The notes under the pieces: model-generated
Database searches by the model: none
Seen by the model: only the letters and a program-made list of their open reading frames with translations
What the model was told of the DNA's origin: nothing
Part shown: piece by piece, positions 46,923-59,162 of the stretch
How the letters are laid out: every line of letters begins with the position of its first letter
Position numbering within the stretch: position 1 is the stretch's first letter
Made by a program: the position numbers and the translations under genes
NCBI GenBank assembly: GCA_020062665.1
Contig: JAGUVW010000083.1
Location: 49,147 to 113,146 of the forward strand
From: Pseudomonadales bacterium
GTDB lineage: Bacteria; Pseudomonadota; Gammaproteobacteria; Pseudomonadales; Ketobacteraceae
DNA length: 64,000 nt
Direction: 5' to 3'

Positions 46923-48056
46923 TCAGCGTTGGCGTGCCTGCATCAGTTCGATGAAGTGATCGAACAGCGGGCTGGCGTCGCGGGGCCCGGGGCTGGCCTC
47001 GGGGTGCCCCTGGAAGCTGAACGCAGGCTTGTCGGTGCGGTGAATGCCCTGCAGCGAACCATCGAACAGCGAGCGATGAGTGGCGCGCAGGTTGGCCGGC
47101 ATCGATGCTTCGTCCACCGCGAAACCGTGGTTCTGGCTGGTAATCAGCACGGTCTTGTCATCCAGGTTCTGCACCGGATGGTTGGCACCGTGGTGACCGA
47201 ATTTCATCTTGATTGTGCGCGCACCGCTGGCCAGCGCCAGCAACTGGTGACCCAGGCAGATGCCGAACACCGGGATGTCGGTTTCCAGCAACGTCTTGAT
47301 GGCGCTGATGGCGTAGTCGCAAGGCGCCGGATCACCGGGGCCGTTGGACAGAAACACGCCATCGGGGTTCATGGCAAGCACTTCGCTGGCCGGAGTCTTG
47401 GCGGGCACAACGGTGAGATCGCAACCACGATCCACCAGCATGCGCAGGATGTTGCGCTTCACACCGTAGTCGTAGGCCACCACCTTGAACGGGCGCTCGG
47501 CAGGTGCCGGCTTGTGGCCCACGCCCCACTCCCAGGAACCTTCTTCCCAGCGGTAGGCTTTTTTAACCGTGACTTCTTTCGCCAGATCGAGACCATTGAG
47601 GCCACCGAACGCCTTGGCAGCGGCGATGGCAGCGGCTTCATCGATATTGTCACCGGCCATCAGGCAGCCGTTCTGGGCGCCCTTTTCCCGCAGGATACGG
47701 GTGAGGCGGCGGGTATCGATATCCGCGATGCCGAGGATGTTGTTGTCGCGCAGGTATTGATCCAGCGTCTTCTGCTTGCGCCAGCTGCTGGCCAGCAGGG
47801 GCAGGTCGCGGATGATCAGGCCGGCGGCCCAGATCTGGCCGGACTCGTCGTCTTCTTCGTTGACGCCGGTGTTGCCGATATGGGGATAGGTGAGCGTCAC
47901 CATCTGGCGCGCGTAGGAGGGATCGGTGAGGATCTCCTGATAGCCAGTGAGCGCGGTGTTGAACACCACTTCTCCCACGGATTGGCCGTCTGCTCCAATG
48001 GATATGCCCCGGAACAGTGTTCCATCTTCAAGGGCCAGGATGGCGGGTTTGCTCAA
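46923..48056 (-). CDS. carA: Carbamoyl-phosphate synthase small subunit
   Basis: CarA is the glutaminase subunit that supplies ammonia to CarB. The 377-residue protein has an N-terminal CPSase small-chain domain ([16 protein letters not shown]) and a class I glutamine amidotransferase domain with the nucleophile in FGICLGHQ and the partner His-x-Glu in [11 protein letters not shown] chose a TTG start at 48056 (TTG-AGC-AAA) because GGAGG is 7 nt upstream; E. coli carA also starts with TTG. A longer frame to 48095 would place the ribosome site inside the gene. A 5' leader of about 360 nt may regulate it. Confidence 0.94.
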   Translation of the reverse strand: MSKPAILALEDGTLFRGISIGADGQSVGEVVFNTALTGYQEILTDPSYARQMVTLTYPHIGNTGVNEEDDESGQIWAAGLIIRDLPLLASSWRKQKTLDQYLRDNNILGIADIDTRRLTRILREKGAQNGCLMAGDNIDEAAAIAAAKAFGGLNGLDLAKEVTVKKAYRWEEGSWEWGVGHKPAPAERPFKVVAYDYGVKRNILRMLVDRGCDLTVVPAKTPASEVLAMNPDGVFLSNGPGDPAPCDYAISAIKTLLETDIPVFGICLGHQLLALASGARTIKMKFGHHGANHPVQNLDDKTVLITSQNHGFAVDEASMPANLRATHRSLFDGSLQGIHRTDKPAFSFQGHPEASPGPRDASPLFDHFIELMQARQR

Positions 48057-48088
48057 GACAACCTCCAATGATCTTGCTTGTACTCGGC

Positions 48089-48108
48089 ATGACACCCGGC
48101 GGTGTCAT
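48089..48108 (-). promoter_or_regulatory. Perfect hairpin just upstream of carA
   Basis: ATGACACC-cggc-GGTGTCAT forms an 8-bp perfect stem about 32 nt before the carA start codon. It has no T-run, so it may affect mRNA stability or translation. Confidence 0.6.
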
Positions 48109-48132
48109 GGGGCGACAGTGGACACCAGTTGC

Positions 48133-48171
48133 AAAAAAGCGGAACGGCCCCTGGGGCTCCATCCCGCTTTT
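48133..48171 (-). terminator. Terminator in the carA leader (possible attenuator)
   Basis: On the minus strand AAAAGCGG...CCGCTTTTTT encloses an inner GC-rich hairpin (AGCCCC/GGGGCC) and ends in six T residues. It lies about 77 nt before the carA start and about 300 nt after dapB, downstream of a predicted promoter. It is either a late dapB terminator or a carA attenuator. Confidence 0.7.
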
Positions 48172-48245
48172 GGCTGAATCCGGTTCACCGCAGGGTTGGC
48201 CTGCTCCACTGGACGGGATTCGTTTCGCTCAGAATTTGCAAAACT

Positions 48246-48350
48246 CTATAACTGTCTGATTTTGATCGCGTTTCTGTCGGGGCTCCTGCAGTGGCGGCAG
48301 AGGATTCTGCGGGCCGAACAGTAGCGGGCTATCAACAGTGATACTGCCAA
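48246..48350 (-). CDS. Possible arginine-rich leader peptide of carA
   Basis: A short frame begins at TTG (48350, or TTG at 48335) and ends at TAG (48246). The shorter version is 29 residues with seven Arg, four of them AGA or AGG codons that are otherwise rare in this GC-rich sequence. It lies between the predicted carA promoter and the leader terminator, where a leader peptide of an attenuator would be. There is no ATG and only a weak ribosome site, so it may be chance. Confidence 0.3.
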   Translation of the reverse strand: MAVSLLIARYCSARRILCRHCRSPDRNAIKIRQL

Positions 48351-48424
48351 GCCTGGACTGCTGTTTTGTTTGAGGATTGTGAGGTGAGTGTGACCTTGCC
48401 CCGACCGGGTGCAGATCGGGGCGT

Positions 48425-48453
48425 ATTCTATAAGATTGACCGGGGCAGGTCTA
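48425..48453 (-). promoter_or_regulatory. Predicted sigma70 promoter for carA
   Basis: On the minus strand TAGACC-N17-TAGAAT gives a 4/6 -35 and a 5/6 -10 with ideal spacing. Transcription would start near 48418, inside a GCCCCGA/TCGGGGC hairpin (48398-48422), and run about 360 nt before carA. Confidence 0.5.
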
Positions 48454-48472
48454 TTCCTTTGTACCCGCTGGT

Positions 48473-49294
<822 letters not shown>

Positions 49295-50434
49295 TTACAG
49301 CATGTCGTCAAAAAATGATTTCACCCCGTCGAACCAGCTGTTCTTCTTGGGTGACTGGCGCGAGCCTTCTTTTTCCAGGCTTTCCTGGAACTGGCGCAGC
49401 AGCTCTTTCTGTTCTTTGTTCAGGTTCACTGGAGTCTCAATGATCACCCGGCACAGCAGGTCGCCGGGATTGCCGCCGCGCACCGGCGTTACACCTTTGC
49501 CGCGCAGGCGGAACAGTTTGCCGGTCTGGGTTTCCACGGGGATTTTCAGTTTTACACGACCATCCAGCGTTGGCACTTCCAGTTCGCCACCCAGCGCTGC
49601 ATCGGCGAAGCTGATCGGCACTTCGGTGTAGAGATCCTTGCCTTCGCGGCGGAAAATGCTGTGTTCGCGCACGGCCACCTGCACGTACAGATCGCCGGCC
49701 TGCCCACCGTTGACGCCCGCTTCGCCTTCGCCTGCCAGACGGATGCGGTCACCGGTATCGACGCCGGCGGGGATTTTTACCGACAGCGTTTTGCGTTTTT
49801 CCTTGCGACCCTGACCATGGCAGTCCGGGCACGGATCCTTGATCACCTTGCCCTGGCCACGACAGGCGGGACAGGTCTGCTGCACGGAGAAGAAGCCCTG
49901 CTGCATGCGGATCTGACCCATGCCGTTACAGGTGGTGCAGGTGACGGGGCTGGTGCCTTTCTTGGCGCCGCTGCCATCGCAGGTTTCACAGGGAACCAGC
50001 GTGGGCACGCGGATTTCGACGCTGGTGCCTTTGACGGCTTCTTCCAGGTCGAGTTCGAGGGTGTAGCGCAGATCGGAGCCGCGATTGCTGCGGGCACCGC
50101 CACGCGCACCACCGCCGCCACCGAAAATATCGCCGAAGACGTCGCCGAAGATGTCGCTGAAGCTGGCACCGCCGGCACCGGCGTGGAAACCGCCGCCACC
50201 CGCGTTGGGATCGACGCCGGCATGGCCATAGCGGTCGTAGGCAGCCCGCTTCTGTTCGTCAGACAGGATTTCGTAGGCTTCATTCACTTCTTTGAATTTG
50301 GCCTCGGCGGATGCGTCGTCGGGATTGCGATCGGGGTGATACTTCATCGCCAGCTTGCGGAAGGCTTTTTTGATTTCCGCCGCATCTGCGGTTTTGGCCA
50401 CCCCGAGTACTTCGTAAAAATCTCTTTTCGACAT
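49295..50434 (-). CDS. dnaJ: Chaperone DnaJ
   Basis: DnaJ is the Hsp40 co-chaperone of DnaK. The 379-residue protein has a J domain with HPD in [10 protein letters not shown], a Gly/Phe-rich linker (about 75-115) and four zinc-binding C-x-x-C-x-G-x-G repeats ([32 protein letters not shown]). C-terminal substrate-binding domains complete it. It lies about 90 nt after dnaK, as usual. Confidence 0.98.
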   Translation of the reverse strand: MSKRDFYEVLGVAKTADAAEIKKAFRKLAMKYHPDRNPDDASAEAKFKEVNEAYEILSDEQKRAAYDRYGHAGVDPNAGGGGFHAGAGGASFSDIFGDVFGDIFGGGGGARGGARSNRGSDLRYTLELDLEEAVKGTSVEIRVPTLVPCETCDGSGAKKGTSPVTCTTCNGMGQIRMQQGFFSVQQTCPACRGQGKVIKDPCPDCHGQGRKEKRKTLSVKIPAGVDTGDRIRLAGEGEAGVNGGQAGDLYVQVAVREHSIFRREGKDLYTEVPISFADAALGGELEVPTLDGRVKLKIPVETQTGKLFRLRGKGVTPVRGGNPGDLLCRVIIETPVNLNKEQKELLRQFQESLEKEGSRQSPKKNSWFDGVKSFFDDML

Positions 50435-50525
50435 GCGTTCAGACCGTTGTTCTGACGTTGGGTTTTAAAAACGCACCGCCCGATGCGTTCACATCAGGCG
50501 GCTTGTTCTTCCAAAAAAGGCGACC

Positions 50526-52457
<1,932 letters not shown>

Positions 52458-52571
52458 GTTGCTCTCCACTGTTTCGGCCCCGAGGGGCGTACTCAATCGA
52501 TAATTGAATTTGGTTTTGCACTGGTCGGGGTGTGGGCCTGTTCAGCGTTCCCCGTTGACTTGATTCACTTA

Positions 52572-52598
52572 ATGGGGGCCGCCTGTTGCGATTTCAAG
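52572..52598 (-). promoter_or_regulatory. Sigma32 heat-shock promoter of dnaK
   Basis: On the minus strand CTTGAAA-N14-CCCCAT matches the RpoH consensus closely. Transcription would start near 52563, about 105 nt before dnaK. Confidence 0.8.
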
Positions 52599-52634
52599 CG
52601 CCGCGCCTTGCTTTGAATCAGGTGCTGCCTTGAA

Positions 52635-53219
52635 TCAGGATACGGCCTTGGTGACCACCACCATGGCCGGCCGCACCAGGCGCCCGTTCAGGGTATAGCC
52701 CCGCTGCATCACCGCCAGCACGGAATTGGGCGCCAGCTCGGCGTTCGGCACCATGGACATGGCCTGGTGGAACTCCGGGTTGAAGGGCTGACCCACCGGG
52801 TTCACCTGCTGAACGCCGTGCTTGGCCAGGGTGTCGACGAACATGCGCAGGGTCAGTTCAACGCCGTCCTTCATCCCCTTCACCACCTCGTTGTCGATCT
52901 GGCCGGCGGCATCCAGGGCGCGCTCCAGGCTGTCGACGATGGGCAGCAGGTCGGCAGAAAACTTGTCCAGGGCATACTTGTGGGCGTTCTCCACATCGCG
53001 TTCGGCACGACGGCGCACGTTCTGCATTTCCGCCTGGGCCCGCAGCACGCCTTCGGCCTGCTCATTGACCTTGGCCATCAGCTGGGCGATTTCGGCTTCC
53101 AGGGCAGGAATGGTGGGCGCTTCCAGATGGGGGCTGTCTTCGCCCGCCGGGGACTGCGACTGGGCCGCTGCCGCCTCTTCTGCTTCCGGGCGCACGCTCG
53201 CCGCTTCTTCATTTACCAT
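52635..53219 (-). CDS. grpE: Nucleotide exchange factor GrpE
   Basis: GrpE releases ADP from DnaK. The 194-residue protein has an acidic, disordered N-terminus (about 1-35), a long coiled coil (about 35-90, containing [20 protein letters not shown], core AEMQNVRRR) and the C-terminal beta domain with [19 protein letters not shown] (core [11 protein letters not shown]). I chose the ATG at 53219 (MVNEEAAS) with TGGAG upstream. It is preceded by a sigma32 promoter and hrcA. Confidence 0.97.
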   Translation of the reverse strand: MVNEEAASVRPEAEEAAAAQSQSPAGEDSPHLEAPTIPALEAEIAQLMAKVNEQAEGVLRAQAEMQNVRRRAERDVENAHKYALDKFSADLLPIVDSLERALDAAGQIDNEVVKGMKDGVELTLRMFVDTLAKHGVQQVNPVGQPFNPEFHQAMSMVPNAELAPNSVLAVMQRGYTLNGRLVRPAMVVVTKAVS

Positions 53220-53297
53220 GATTAAACTCCAGCAAAAACAATCAGTTGGAAATTTCAAACGAAAAACGCCCATTCGACACGGGCAGGCTGGAACGGA

Positions 53298-53325
53298 ATA
53301 TGGGGTTTAACGGGAGGGTTTCAAG
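53298..53325 (-). promoter_or_regulatory. Sigma32 heat-shock promoter of grpE
   Basis: On the minus strand CTTGAAA-N13-CCCCATAT is an almost perfect RpoH promoter. It overlaps the 3' end of hrcA, so hrcA is outside the heat-shock transcript. Transcription would start near 53290. Confidence 0.85.
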
Positions 53326-54338
53326 GCTGCGCTGAGAATTTTTGCAGTCAAATCAACCATCGGGATCACCTGCTGGTAGGGCATGCGCGTGGGGCCGATC
53401 ACCGCCAGCACCCCCAGCACCTGATCTCCCACGCCATAGGGCGACGACACCATGCTGCAGTTGTCCAGCACCTTGTAGCCGGACTCCTGGCCAATGAAGA
53501 TCTGCACCCCCTGGGCGCTGACGCAGCTGTCCATCAGATGGAGCAGGTCGCGCTTGTGCTGGAAGGCCTCGAACAGCACCTTGAGCCGGTCCACCCCGCC
53601 CTGGTCCGCCATGCCCAGCAGGTTGGACTGGCCTGACACCACGCATTCCGGCTGCTCCTGGGGGCCAAAGCTGTGGGACGCCACCTCGATCACCGTCTGC
53701 ATCAGGGAGTCCATGCGGGTTTTGTCGTCCTTCATGGCAGCGACAATGCGGTCGCGGATCGCCACCAGTTCGGTGCCCATGTAATGGCGGTTCAGGTAAT
53801 TGGCGGCCTGCTGCAGCTCGGATTCGGAATAGCGGCGCTCAGTGGTGATGATGCGGTTCTGCACTTCCCGGTCGTTGATCACCAGGATCACCAGCACCCG
53901 GTTGCCCTCCAGGGGCAGGAATTCCACCTGACGCAGGCTGGCACGGTCCTGCTTGGGCACCATGACGATGCCGGCCATGGCCGTCAGATCGGAGAGGATT
54001 TCGGAGGCGGATTCGATCAGTTCCTGGGGGGTTTTGTCCGGCACCAGCCTGCGGCGCACCTTATCGACCTTGGCATCTTCCGGCGGCGCCATGGTGAGCA
54101 GGGTATCGACGAACAGGCGGTAGCCCAAAGCCGTGGGCACCCGGCCGGCGGACGTATGGGGGGAATGGATCAGGCCCCGCCCTTCCAGCTCCGCCATCAC
54201 ATTGCGGATGGTGGCCGGGCTGGCGCTGCCCGCCATAACGTCGGCGATGGTCTTCGACCCCACGGGCTCACCATCCGCGATATAGCGTTCCACCAGTGCC
54301 TTCAGCACCTCTTCTGCCCGATTGCGCCTGCGCCGCAT
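53307..54338 (-). CDS. hrcA: Heat-inducible transcription repressor HrcA
   Basis: HrcA represses chaperone genes by binding CIRCE operators. The 343-residue protein has the N-terminal winged helix (MRRRRNRAEEVLKALVERYI... with GSKTIAD and SPATIRNVMAELEGRGLI, core ATIRNVMAELE) and the later conserved HTSAGRVPTALGYR and a VFIGQE-type segment, here IFIGQESG. I chose the ATG at 54338, which gives the family length. HrcA is uncommon in gammaproteobacteria that also use sigma32. An extended -10 TGcTAGAAT lies about 30 nt upstream. No clear CIRCE is present. Confidence 0.93.
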   Translation of the reverse strand: MRRRRNRAEEVLKALVERYIADGEPVGSKTIADVMAGSASPATIRNVMAELEGRGLIHSPHTSAGRVPTALGYRLFVDTLLTMAPPEDAKVDKVRRRLVPDKTPQELIESASEILSDLTAMAGIVMVPKQDRASLRQVEFLPLEGNRVLVILVINDREVQNRIITTERRYSESELQQAANYLNRHYMGTELVAIRDRIVAAMKDDKTRMDSLMQTVIEVASHSFGPQEQPECVVSGQSNLLGMADQGGVDRLKVLFEAFQHKRDLLHLMDSCVSAQGVQIFIGQESGYKVLDNCSMVSSPYGVGDQVLGVLAVIGPTRMPYQQVIPMVDLTAKILSAALKPSR

Positions 54339-54477
54339 AGCCCGCCGTTTGCTTCCCGTTGAAAATTGAACGTTTTTGATTCTAGCACCCCCGGCCCGCG
54401 CGCTGGCAAGAGCCACTGGGCAAGTCCGGCGACTGCCAGTAAGATGACCGCTCGCATCAACCGGCCAGCCGACAACC

Positions 54478-56157
54478 ATGCTCACCCATATCAAAATCAG
54501 CAATTTCGCCATCGTAGAAGAACTGGACCTGGACATTCCCGGCAAACTCACGGTGATCACCGGGGAAACCGGCGCCGGTAAATCCATCATGATCGATGCC
54601 CTGGGACTGGCCCTGGGGGATCGGGCGGATTCCGGCTCGGTGCGCCACGGCGCCGAAAAGGCCGACATCCTGGCCACCTTCGATATCCGCAAGATTCCGG
54701 CGGCGAAAGCCTGGTTGCAGGAGCGCGACCTGCTGGCGGACAACGACTGCATCCTGCGCCGGGTGATCACGACAGACGGCCGTTCCCGCGCCTACATCAA
54801 CGGCACTCCGTCACCGGTGCAAGGCTTAAAAGAGCTGGGGGAGATGCTGGTGAGCATCCACGGCCAACACGAACACCAGTCCTTATTGAAGAAGGACACC
54901 CACCGGGAACTGCTGGACGAATTCGCCGGCCTGCAGCCCCTGGCCCGCGCCGTGGCCGATGCCTACAAAACCTGGCAGCAGAAACATGCCGACTACCTGC
55001 ACTTCCGCGACCACGCCAAGGAACTGCAGGACCGCGCCGACCTGCTGCGCTTTCAATTATCCGAGCTGGAAGAACTCAAGCCGGCAGAAGGCGAGCTGGC
55101 GGAACTGGAACAGGAACACAAACGCCTGGCCAATGTGGACAGCCTGATCAGCCAGGGTCAGCAGGCGCTGGCCGGGCTCAGCGAAAGCGATTCCGCAGTA
55201 GTGGATCAGGCGCAATCCGTGCTGCACCTGCTGAACGACATGGTGGCGGAAGACGGCAGCCTGAAAGAGATCGCCGATCTGGTGGACAGCGCCCGCATCC
55301 AGCTGGATGAAGCGGCCGCCAGCCTGCGCCACTATCTGGACAACCTGGAAATCAACCCGGAACGTTATCAGGAAGTGGACACCCGCCTGTCCAGCTACAT
55401 CCATCTGGCCCGCAAGCACCGGGAAGACCCGCACCAACTTTTCCAGCTCTGGCACAACCTCACCACCGAGCTGGAATCCATCGACGGCGGCGACGATAAA
55501 CTGCTGAAGCTGGAAAAGGCTGCCAACGCCGCGCAGGAAGCCTATCTGGCGGAAGCCACCAAGCTGTCCAAGGCCCGCGCGAAAGACGCCAAAAAACTCA
55601 GCAAGCTGATCACCGAAAAGGTCCAGCCCCTGGGCATGCCGGGCGCCGAGTTCACCGTGGAATTGCAGCCGCTCACCGACGGCCAGACCAGCGCCCACGG
55701 CCTGGAGCAGGTGGAATTCATCGTCCGCACCAACCCCGGCCAGCCCGCCAAGCCGCTGCACAAGGTGGCCTCCGGCGGTGAACTGTCACGCATCAGCCTC
55801 GCGATCCAGGTGGCCTGCGCCGCCAAGTCCAACGTCGCCACCCTGGTGTTCGATGAAGTGGATGTCGGCATCGGCGGTGCCGTGGCCCAGATCGTCGGCA
55901 AGCTGCTGCGGGAACTGGGTGGCGCCAACCAGGTCATGTGCGTCACCCACCTGCCCCAGGTGGCGGCCCAGGGTCACACCCACCTGCACGTGAACAAGCA
56001 GACCAAACGCAACCAGACCCACACCGACATCACCCGCCTGAGCCAGGACGAAACCGTGGCGGAAATCGCCCGCATGCTCGGCGGCCTGAAAATCACCGAC
56101 CAGACCCTGGCCCACGCCCGCGAACTGATCGCCGACAGCCAGGAAAGCGCCGGCTGA
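54478..56157 (+). CDS. recN: DNA repair protein RecN
   Basis: RecN is an SMC-like ATPase used in double-strand-break repair. The 559-residue protein has an N-terminal Walker A (TGETGAGKSI), a central antiparallel coiled coil (about 160-360) and a C-terminal ABC signature and Walker B (ASGGELSRISLA and LVFDEVDVGIGG). It is divergent from hrcA and convergent with fur. No LexA box is evident in the short upstream region, though I did not find a good -35/-10 pair either. Confidence 0.97.
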   Translation: MLTHIKISNFAIVEELDLDIPGKLTVITGETGAGKSIMIDALGLALGDRADSGSVRHGAEKADILATFDIRKIPAAKAWLQERDLLADNDCILRRVITTDGRSRAYINGTPSPVQGLKELGEMLVSIHGQHEHQSLLKKDTHRELLDEFAGLQPLARAVADAYKTWQQKHADYLHFRDHAKELQDRADLLRFQLSELEELKPAEGELAELEQEHKRLANVDSLISQGQQALAGLSESDSAVVDQAQSVLHLLNDMVAEDGSLKEIADLVDSARIQLDEAAASLRHYLDNLEINPERYQEVDTRLSSYIHLARKHREDPHQLFQLWHNLTTELESIDGGDDKLLKLEKAANAAQEAYLAEATKLSKARAKDAKKLSKLITEKVQPLGMPGAEFTVELQPLTDGQTSAHGLEQVEFIVRTNPGQPAKPLHKVASGGELSRISLAIQVACAAKSNVATLVFDEVDVGIGGAVAQIVGKLLRELGGANQVMCVTHLPQVAAQGHTHLHVNKQTKRNQTHTDITRLSQDETVAEIARMLGGLKITDQTLAHARELIADSQESAG

Positions 56158-56232
56158 ACCACGGAGCAGCGCCGTCACTCGCCCCCGGTAGACAAAACGC
56201 CCGCCGTTGCATACGCCGCTGCGCACGCCCAC

Positions 56233-56266
56233 AAAAAAGCCCGCATTGCGCGGGCTCTTTTTATTT
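56233..56266. terminator. Bidirectional terminator between recN and fur
   Basis: AAAAAAGCCCGC pairs with GCGGGCT followed by CTTTTTATTT; it serves both convergent genes. Confidence 0.92.
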
Positions 56267-56280
56267 AAACGACCGGCTGA

Positions 56281-56691
56281 TCATTTCTTGCGGGGCTTCA
56301 CGTACAGCACCAGATTGTGATCCACCAGATCGTAACCATGCTTCTTGGCGATGGCATGCTGCAGCTTTTCGATTTCCTCATCGATGAACTCGATCACCTT
56401 GCCGGACTCCAGACACACCATGTGATCGTGGTGATCGCCCTTGGACAGCTCGAATACGGAATGGCCGCTATCGAAGTTCAGGCGACTCACCAGCCCGGCA
56501 CTTTCGAACTGGGTCAGCACCCGGTACACGGTGGCCAGACCCACGTCATCGCCAGCTTCCAGCAGAGCCTTGTACACATCTTCGGCGCTCAGATGATGTG
56601 TATCCGACGCTTCGAGAATCTGCAGGATCTTGACCCGTGGCAATGTCACCTTGAGGCCGGCTTTGCGTAGTTCCTGATTTTCCATAGACAT
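56281..56691 (-). CDS. fur: Ferric uptake regulator Fur
   Basis: Fur represses iron-uptake genes when bound to Fe2+. The 136-residue protein matches the family from KAGLKVTLPRVKIL through the metal motif HHDHMVC. It has only one cysteine in that region (CLESGK), so the structural CxxC of E. coli Fur is missing, as in Pseudomonas Fur. Three nearby ATGs exist (56706, 56691, 56685); I use 56691 because AAAGA precedes it at fair spacing, but 56685 is equally plausible. It is divergent from bamE, the omlA-fur order of Pseudomonas. Confidence 0.94.
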   Translation of the reverse strand: MSMENQELRKAGLKVTLPRVKILQILEASDTHHLSAEDVYKALLEAGDDVGLATVYRVLTQFESAGLVSRLNFDSGHSVFELSKGDHHDHMVCLESGKVIEFIDEEIEKLQHAIAKKHGYDLVDHNLVLYVKPRKK

Positions 56692-56790
56692 TGGGGAATC
56701 TTTCATCGCATTCTGAATTCTAAACAAAGTGGGTTCACGGTATGATGCGAAACCCTCATTGAGGCGAACGATAGAGGAAAACATTACCAG

Positions 56791-57255
56791 ATGCAAAAAT
56801 TGTTGATCATTTTGCTCGTGTTTGGCGCCACCCTGCTCAGTGGCTGTGGATCCCTGCGATTTCCTGGGGTTTTTCGCATTGATGTGGGCCAGGGCAACCT
56901 GATTACCTCTGACATGGTGGACAAGCTGCGGGTAGGCATGACACCCCGCCAGGTGCGCTATGTGATGGGCTCGCCCATGATCGCCGACACCTTCAATCCC
57001 ACCCGCTGGGACTACCTGTACAACCTGGAAACCGGCAAAGGCCTGCTGGTGGAAAACCACCTGATTCTGTATTTCGAAGGCGAGCGTCTGGCCCGCATCG
57101 ACGACAGCCGCTACAAGAACCCGGAACAGCTGCGCAACCAGGTGCTGGAACAGATGGGCATCAAGTTGAATCAACCGGAATCCCAGACCGAAACCGGCGC
57201 CCCGGAACCGGCTGAAGAACCGGCCATGCCGGAAGGCCCTATCCAGTCCATCTGA
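56791..57255 (+). CDS. bamE: Outer-membrane assembly lipoprotein BamE (SmpA/OmlA)
   Basis: BamE stabilises the BAM complex that inserts outer-membrane barrels. The 154-residue product has a lipoprotein signal with lipobox LLSG-C (Cys19) and the SmpA/OmlA domain containing LRVGMTPRQVRYVMGSP and YNLETGKG. The C-terminal 30 residues are Pro/Glu-rich, an extension also seen in Pseudomonas OmlA. Divergent from fur across about 100 bases. Confidence 0.95.
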   Translation: MQKLLIILLVFGATLLSGCGSLRFPGVFRIDVGQGNLITSDMVDKLRVGMTPRQVRYVMGSPMIADTFNPTRWDYLYNLETGKGLLVENHLILYFEGERLARIDDSRYKNPEQLRNQVLEQMGIKLNQPESQTETGAPEPAEEPAMPEGPIQSI

Positions 57256-57357
57256 CGGCCTATCTGACCCATTCCCTCGGGCGGAATAACCGACGATCCA
57301 CCACCCCATCCTGACGGCGGCCTTCAGTGCCATCGCCAGGATGCCTGAACAGGCGAT

Positions 57358-57669
57358 TCAGTCCTCGTCGCCCTCGTCCTGCTTGGCTGCCGCCCGCTTC
57401 TTGCGCACTTCTTTGGGATCGGCGATCAGCGCCCGGTATATTTCCACCCGCTCACCGTCTTCCAGCACCCGCTCTTTCGGCTTGCGCTCGGCCTTGCCGA
57501 ACACGCCCATGGGGGCGGACTCCAGATCCAGCCCGTCGAACTTGCCCGCGATGCCGGACTGCACCGCCGCGTCGAACATCGTGGTTCCCTTCTTCACCTG
57601 AAGAGGAATGATCAGCTGCCGCTCCGGCAGTGCGTAGGCCACTTCCACCTTGATCATGTCACCGCTCAT
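57358..57669 (-). CDS. rnfH: RnfH family ubiquitin-like protein
   Basis: The 103-residue protein has a beta-grasp RnfH (UPF0125) fold, with VEVAYALPERQ, GVFGKAERKPKERVLEDGERVEIYR (core GVFGK, LEDGERVEIYR) and LIADPKE. The tail is Lys/Asp-rich. Its exact function is unknown. In most relatives it follows ratA, next to smpB; here ratA is absent and a sodium-coupled transporter gene lies 15 nt upstream instead. Confidence 0.9.
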   Translation of the reverse strand: MSGDMIKVEVAYALPERQLIIPLQVKKGTTMFDAAVQSGIAGKFDGLDLESAPMGVFGKAERKPKERVLEDGERVEIYRALIADPKEVRKKRAAAKQDEGDED

Positions 57670-57684
57670 GTTGTTTCTTCCGCA

Positions 57685-59055
57685 TTACTGCAATAAAGGA
57701 TTCAGCATCACCACCAGAATGCCCACCGGCGCGACGATCTGCACCAGAAAACTCCACACCCGGTAGAGCTGGGGATGATGCAGGTCGGCCTCGGCACGCA
57801 CAATGGCACGATCCATCACCCAGCCCACAAAAATGCAGATCAGCAGACCGCCCAGCGGCAGCATGATGTTGGTGGTGAGCTTGTCGAGCAGATCGAAAAA
57901 GTTGAGCGAGAACAGATTGCCGACGCTGAATTTCACGTCGCTCCACAGATTGAACGCCAGCGCACAGCCAACGCCCAGCGTCCAGGCGATCACGCCGACG
58001 ATCAGGGCAGCCTGCAGGCGGGTGAGGCGGGTGGATTCCACTGCCCAGGCCACCACCGGCTCTCCCAGGGAAATGGCCGACGTCCAGGCCGCGAACACCA
58101 CCAGCAGGAAAAACACCGTGCCAATCAGAGCGCCCCCCGGCATCTTGGCGAACGCCAGCGGCAGGGTCTGGAACATCAGCGACGGACCGGCAGCAGGCTC
58201 CAATCCGTTCTGGAACACAATCGTGAAGATCACCAGCCCCGCCATCAGCGCCACCACCGTATCCAGCACGCCGATAGTGACCACGGTCTTGGCCAGATTC
58301 TGCCCCCGCGCCATGTAGGCGCCGTAGGCCATGATGGCACCCATGCCCAGACTCAGGGTGAAGAAGGAATGCCCCAGCGCGCTGAGAATGCTGTCGCCAC
58401 TGAGCTTGCTGAAATCCACGGCGAACATGAAGGCAAGACTCTGCCCGAAGGCGTCCTGGGTCATGGCGTACACCAGCAGCCCCAGCAGCATCAGGAACAA
58501 CAGCGGCATCAGAATGCGCACGGCCCGCTCCAGGCCTTTGTGAATGCCATGCACTACCACGCTCAGGGTCATGGCCATGAACAGCGTATGCCACCACACC
58601 AGTTCGCGAGGATTGGCCAGCAGGTTGCCAAAGGTAGTGCTCACCTGCTCGGCGGATTCACCGGTAAACGCGCCCTGGGCCGTCAGCCAGGTGTAGGCCA
58701 CCGCCCACCCCGCCACCACGCTGTAGAACGACAGGATCAGCATCCCGGCCAGCGCGCCCATCCAGCCGATACCGCCCCAGAACTTGGTGGCGCCAGCCTC
58801 TTCCGCCAGCTTGTGCATGGTGTTGATGGGGCTGGCACGACCGCGCCGGCCCAGCAGGATTTCCGCCAGCATCACCGGAATGCCGATGGCGGTGATGCAG
58901 AGCAGGTAAACCAGCACGAAGGCAGCACCGCCGTTCACGCCGGTCATGTAGGGGAACTTCCAGATATTGCCCAGTCCCACGGCAGAACCGGTGGCGGCCA
59001 GAATGAATGTCCAGCGGGCTGTCCAGATCCCGTGAATCGACTGCGGTGTTGTCAT
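57685..59055 (-). CDS. Sodium:neurotransmitter symporter (NSS) family transporter
   Basis: The 456-residue integral membrane protein has about 11-12 helices of the LeuT fold. The first helix contains ATGSAVGLGNIWKFPY, the sodium and substrate site signature of NSS proteins. Related bacterial members carry amino acids such as tryptophan, tyrosine or leucine. The substrate here is unknown. I chose the ATG at 59055 (MTTPQSIHG), with GGGGAAG upstream; sequence further upstream on this strand is the smpB control region. It is divergent from smpB. Confidence 0.9.
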   Translation of the reverse strand: MTTPQSIHGIWTARWTFILAATGSAVGLGNIWKFPYMTGVNGGAAFVLVYLLCITAIGIPVMLAEILLGRRGRASPINTMHKLAEEAGATKFWGGIGWMGALAGMLILSFYSVVAGWAVAYTWLTAQGAFTGESAEQVSTTFGNLLANPRELVWWHTLFMAMTLSVVVHGIHKGLERAVRILMPLLFLMLLGLLVYAMTQDAFGQSLAFMFAVDFSKLSGDSILSALGHSFFTLSLGMGAIMAYGAYMARGQNLAKTVVTIGVLDTVVALMAGLVIFTIVFQNGLEPAAGPSLMFQTLPLAFAKMPGGALIGTVFFLLVVFAAWTSAISLGEPVVAWAVESTRLTRLQAALIVGVIAWTLGVGCALAFNLWSDVKFSVGNLFSLNFFDLLDKLTTNIMLPLGGLLICIFVGWVMDRAIVRAEADLHHPQLYRVWSFLVQIVAPVGILVVMLNPLLQ

Positions 59056-59162
59056 GCCGGCTGCTTCCCCATTGCTTATCGTTATGATGTGGCGGTGACG
59101 CTGTGCAAACACCGCATTTTCACACGTTTTTTCCGGCCTCAAAAGCCTTTGGACGCCAGGGC

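Noticed and set aside
54378..54410. CIRCE-like inverted repeat at the hrcA promoter
   Set aside because: It matches about 12 of 18 consensus bases and has a 7-nt instead of a 9-nt spacer; it overlaps an extended -10 box and may be chance.
56692..57333. N-terminal extension of fur by more than 200 codons on the minus strand
   Set aside because: It runs antisense through bamE and is unlike any Fur protein; the ATGs at 56685-56706 give the normal length.
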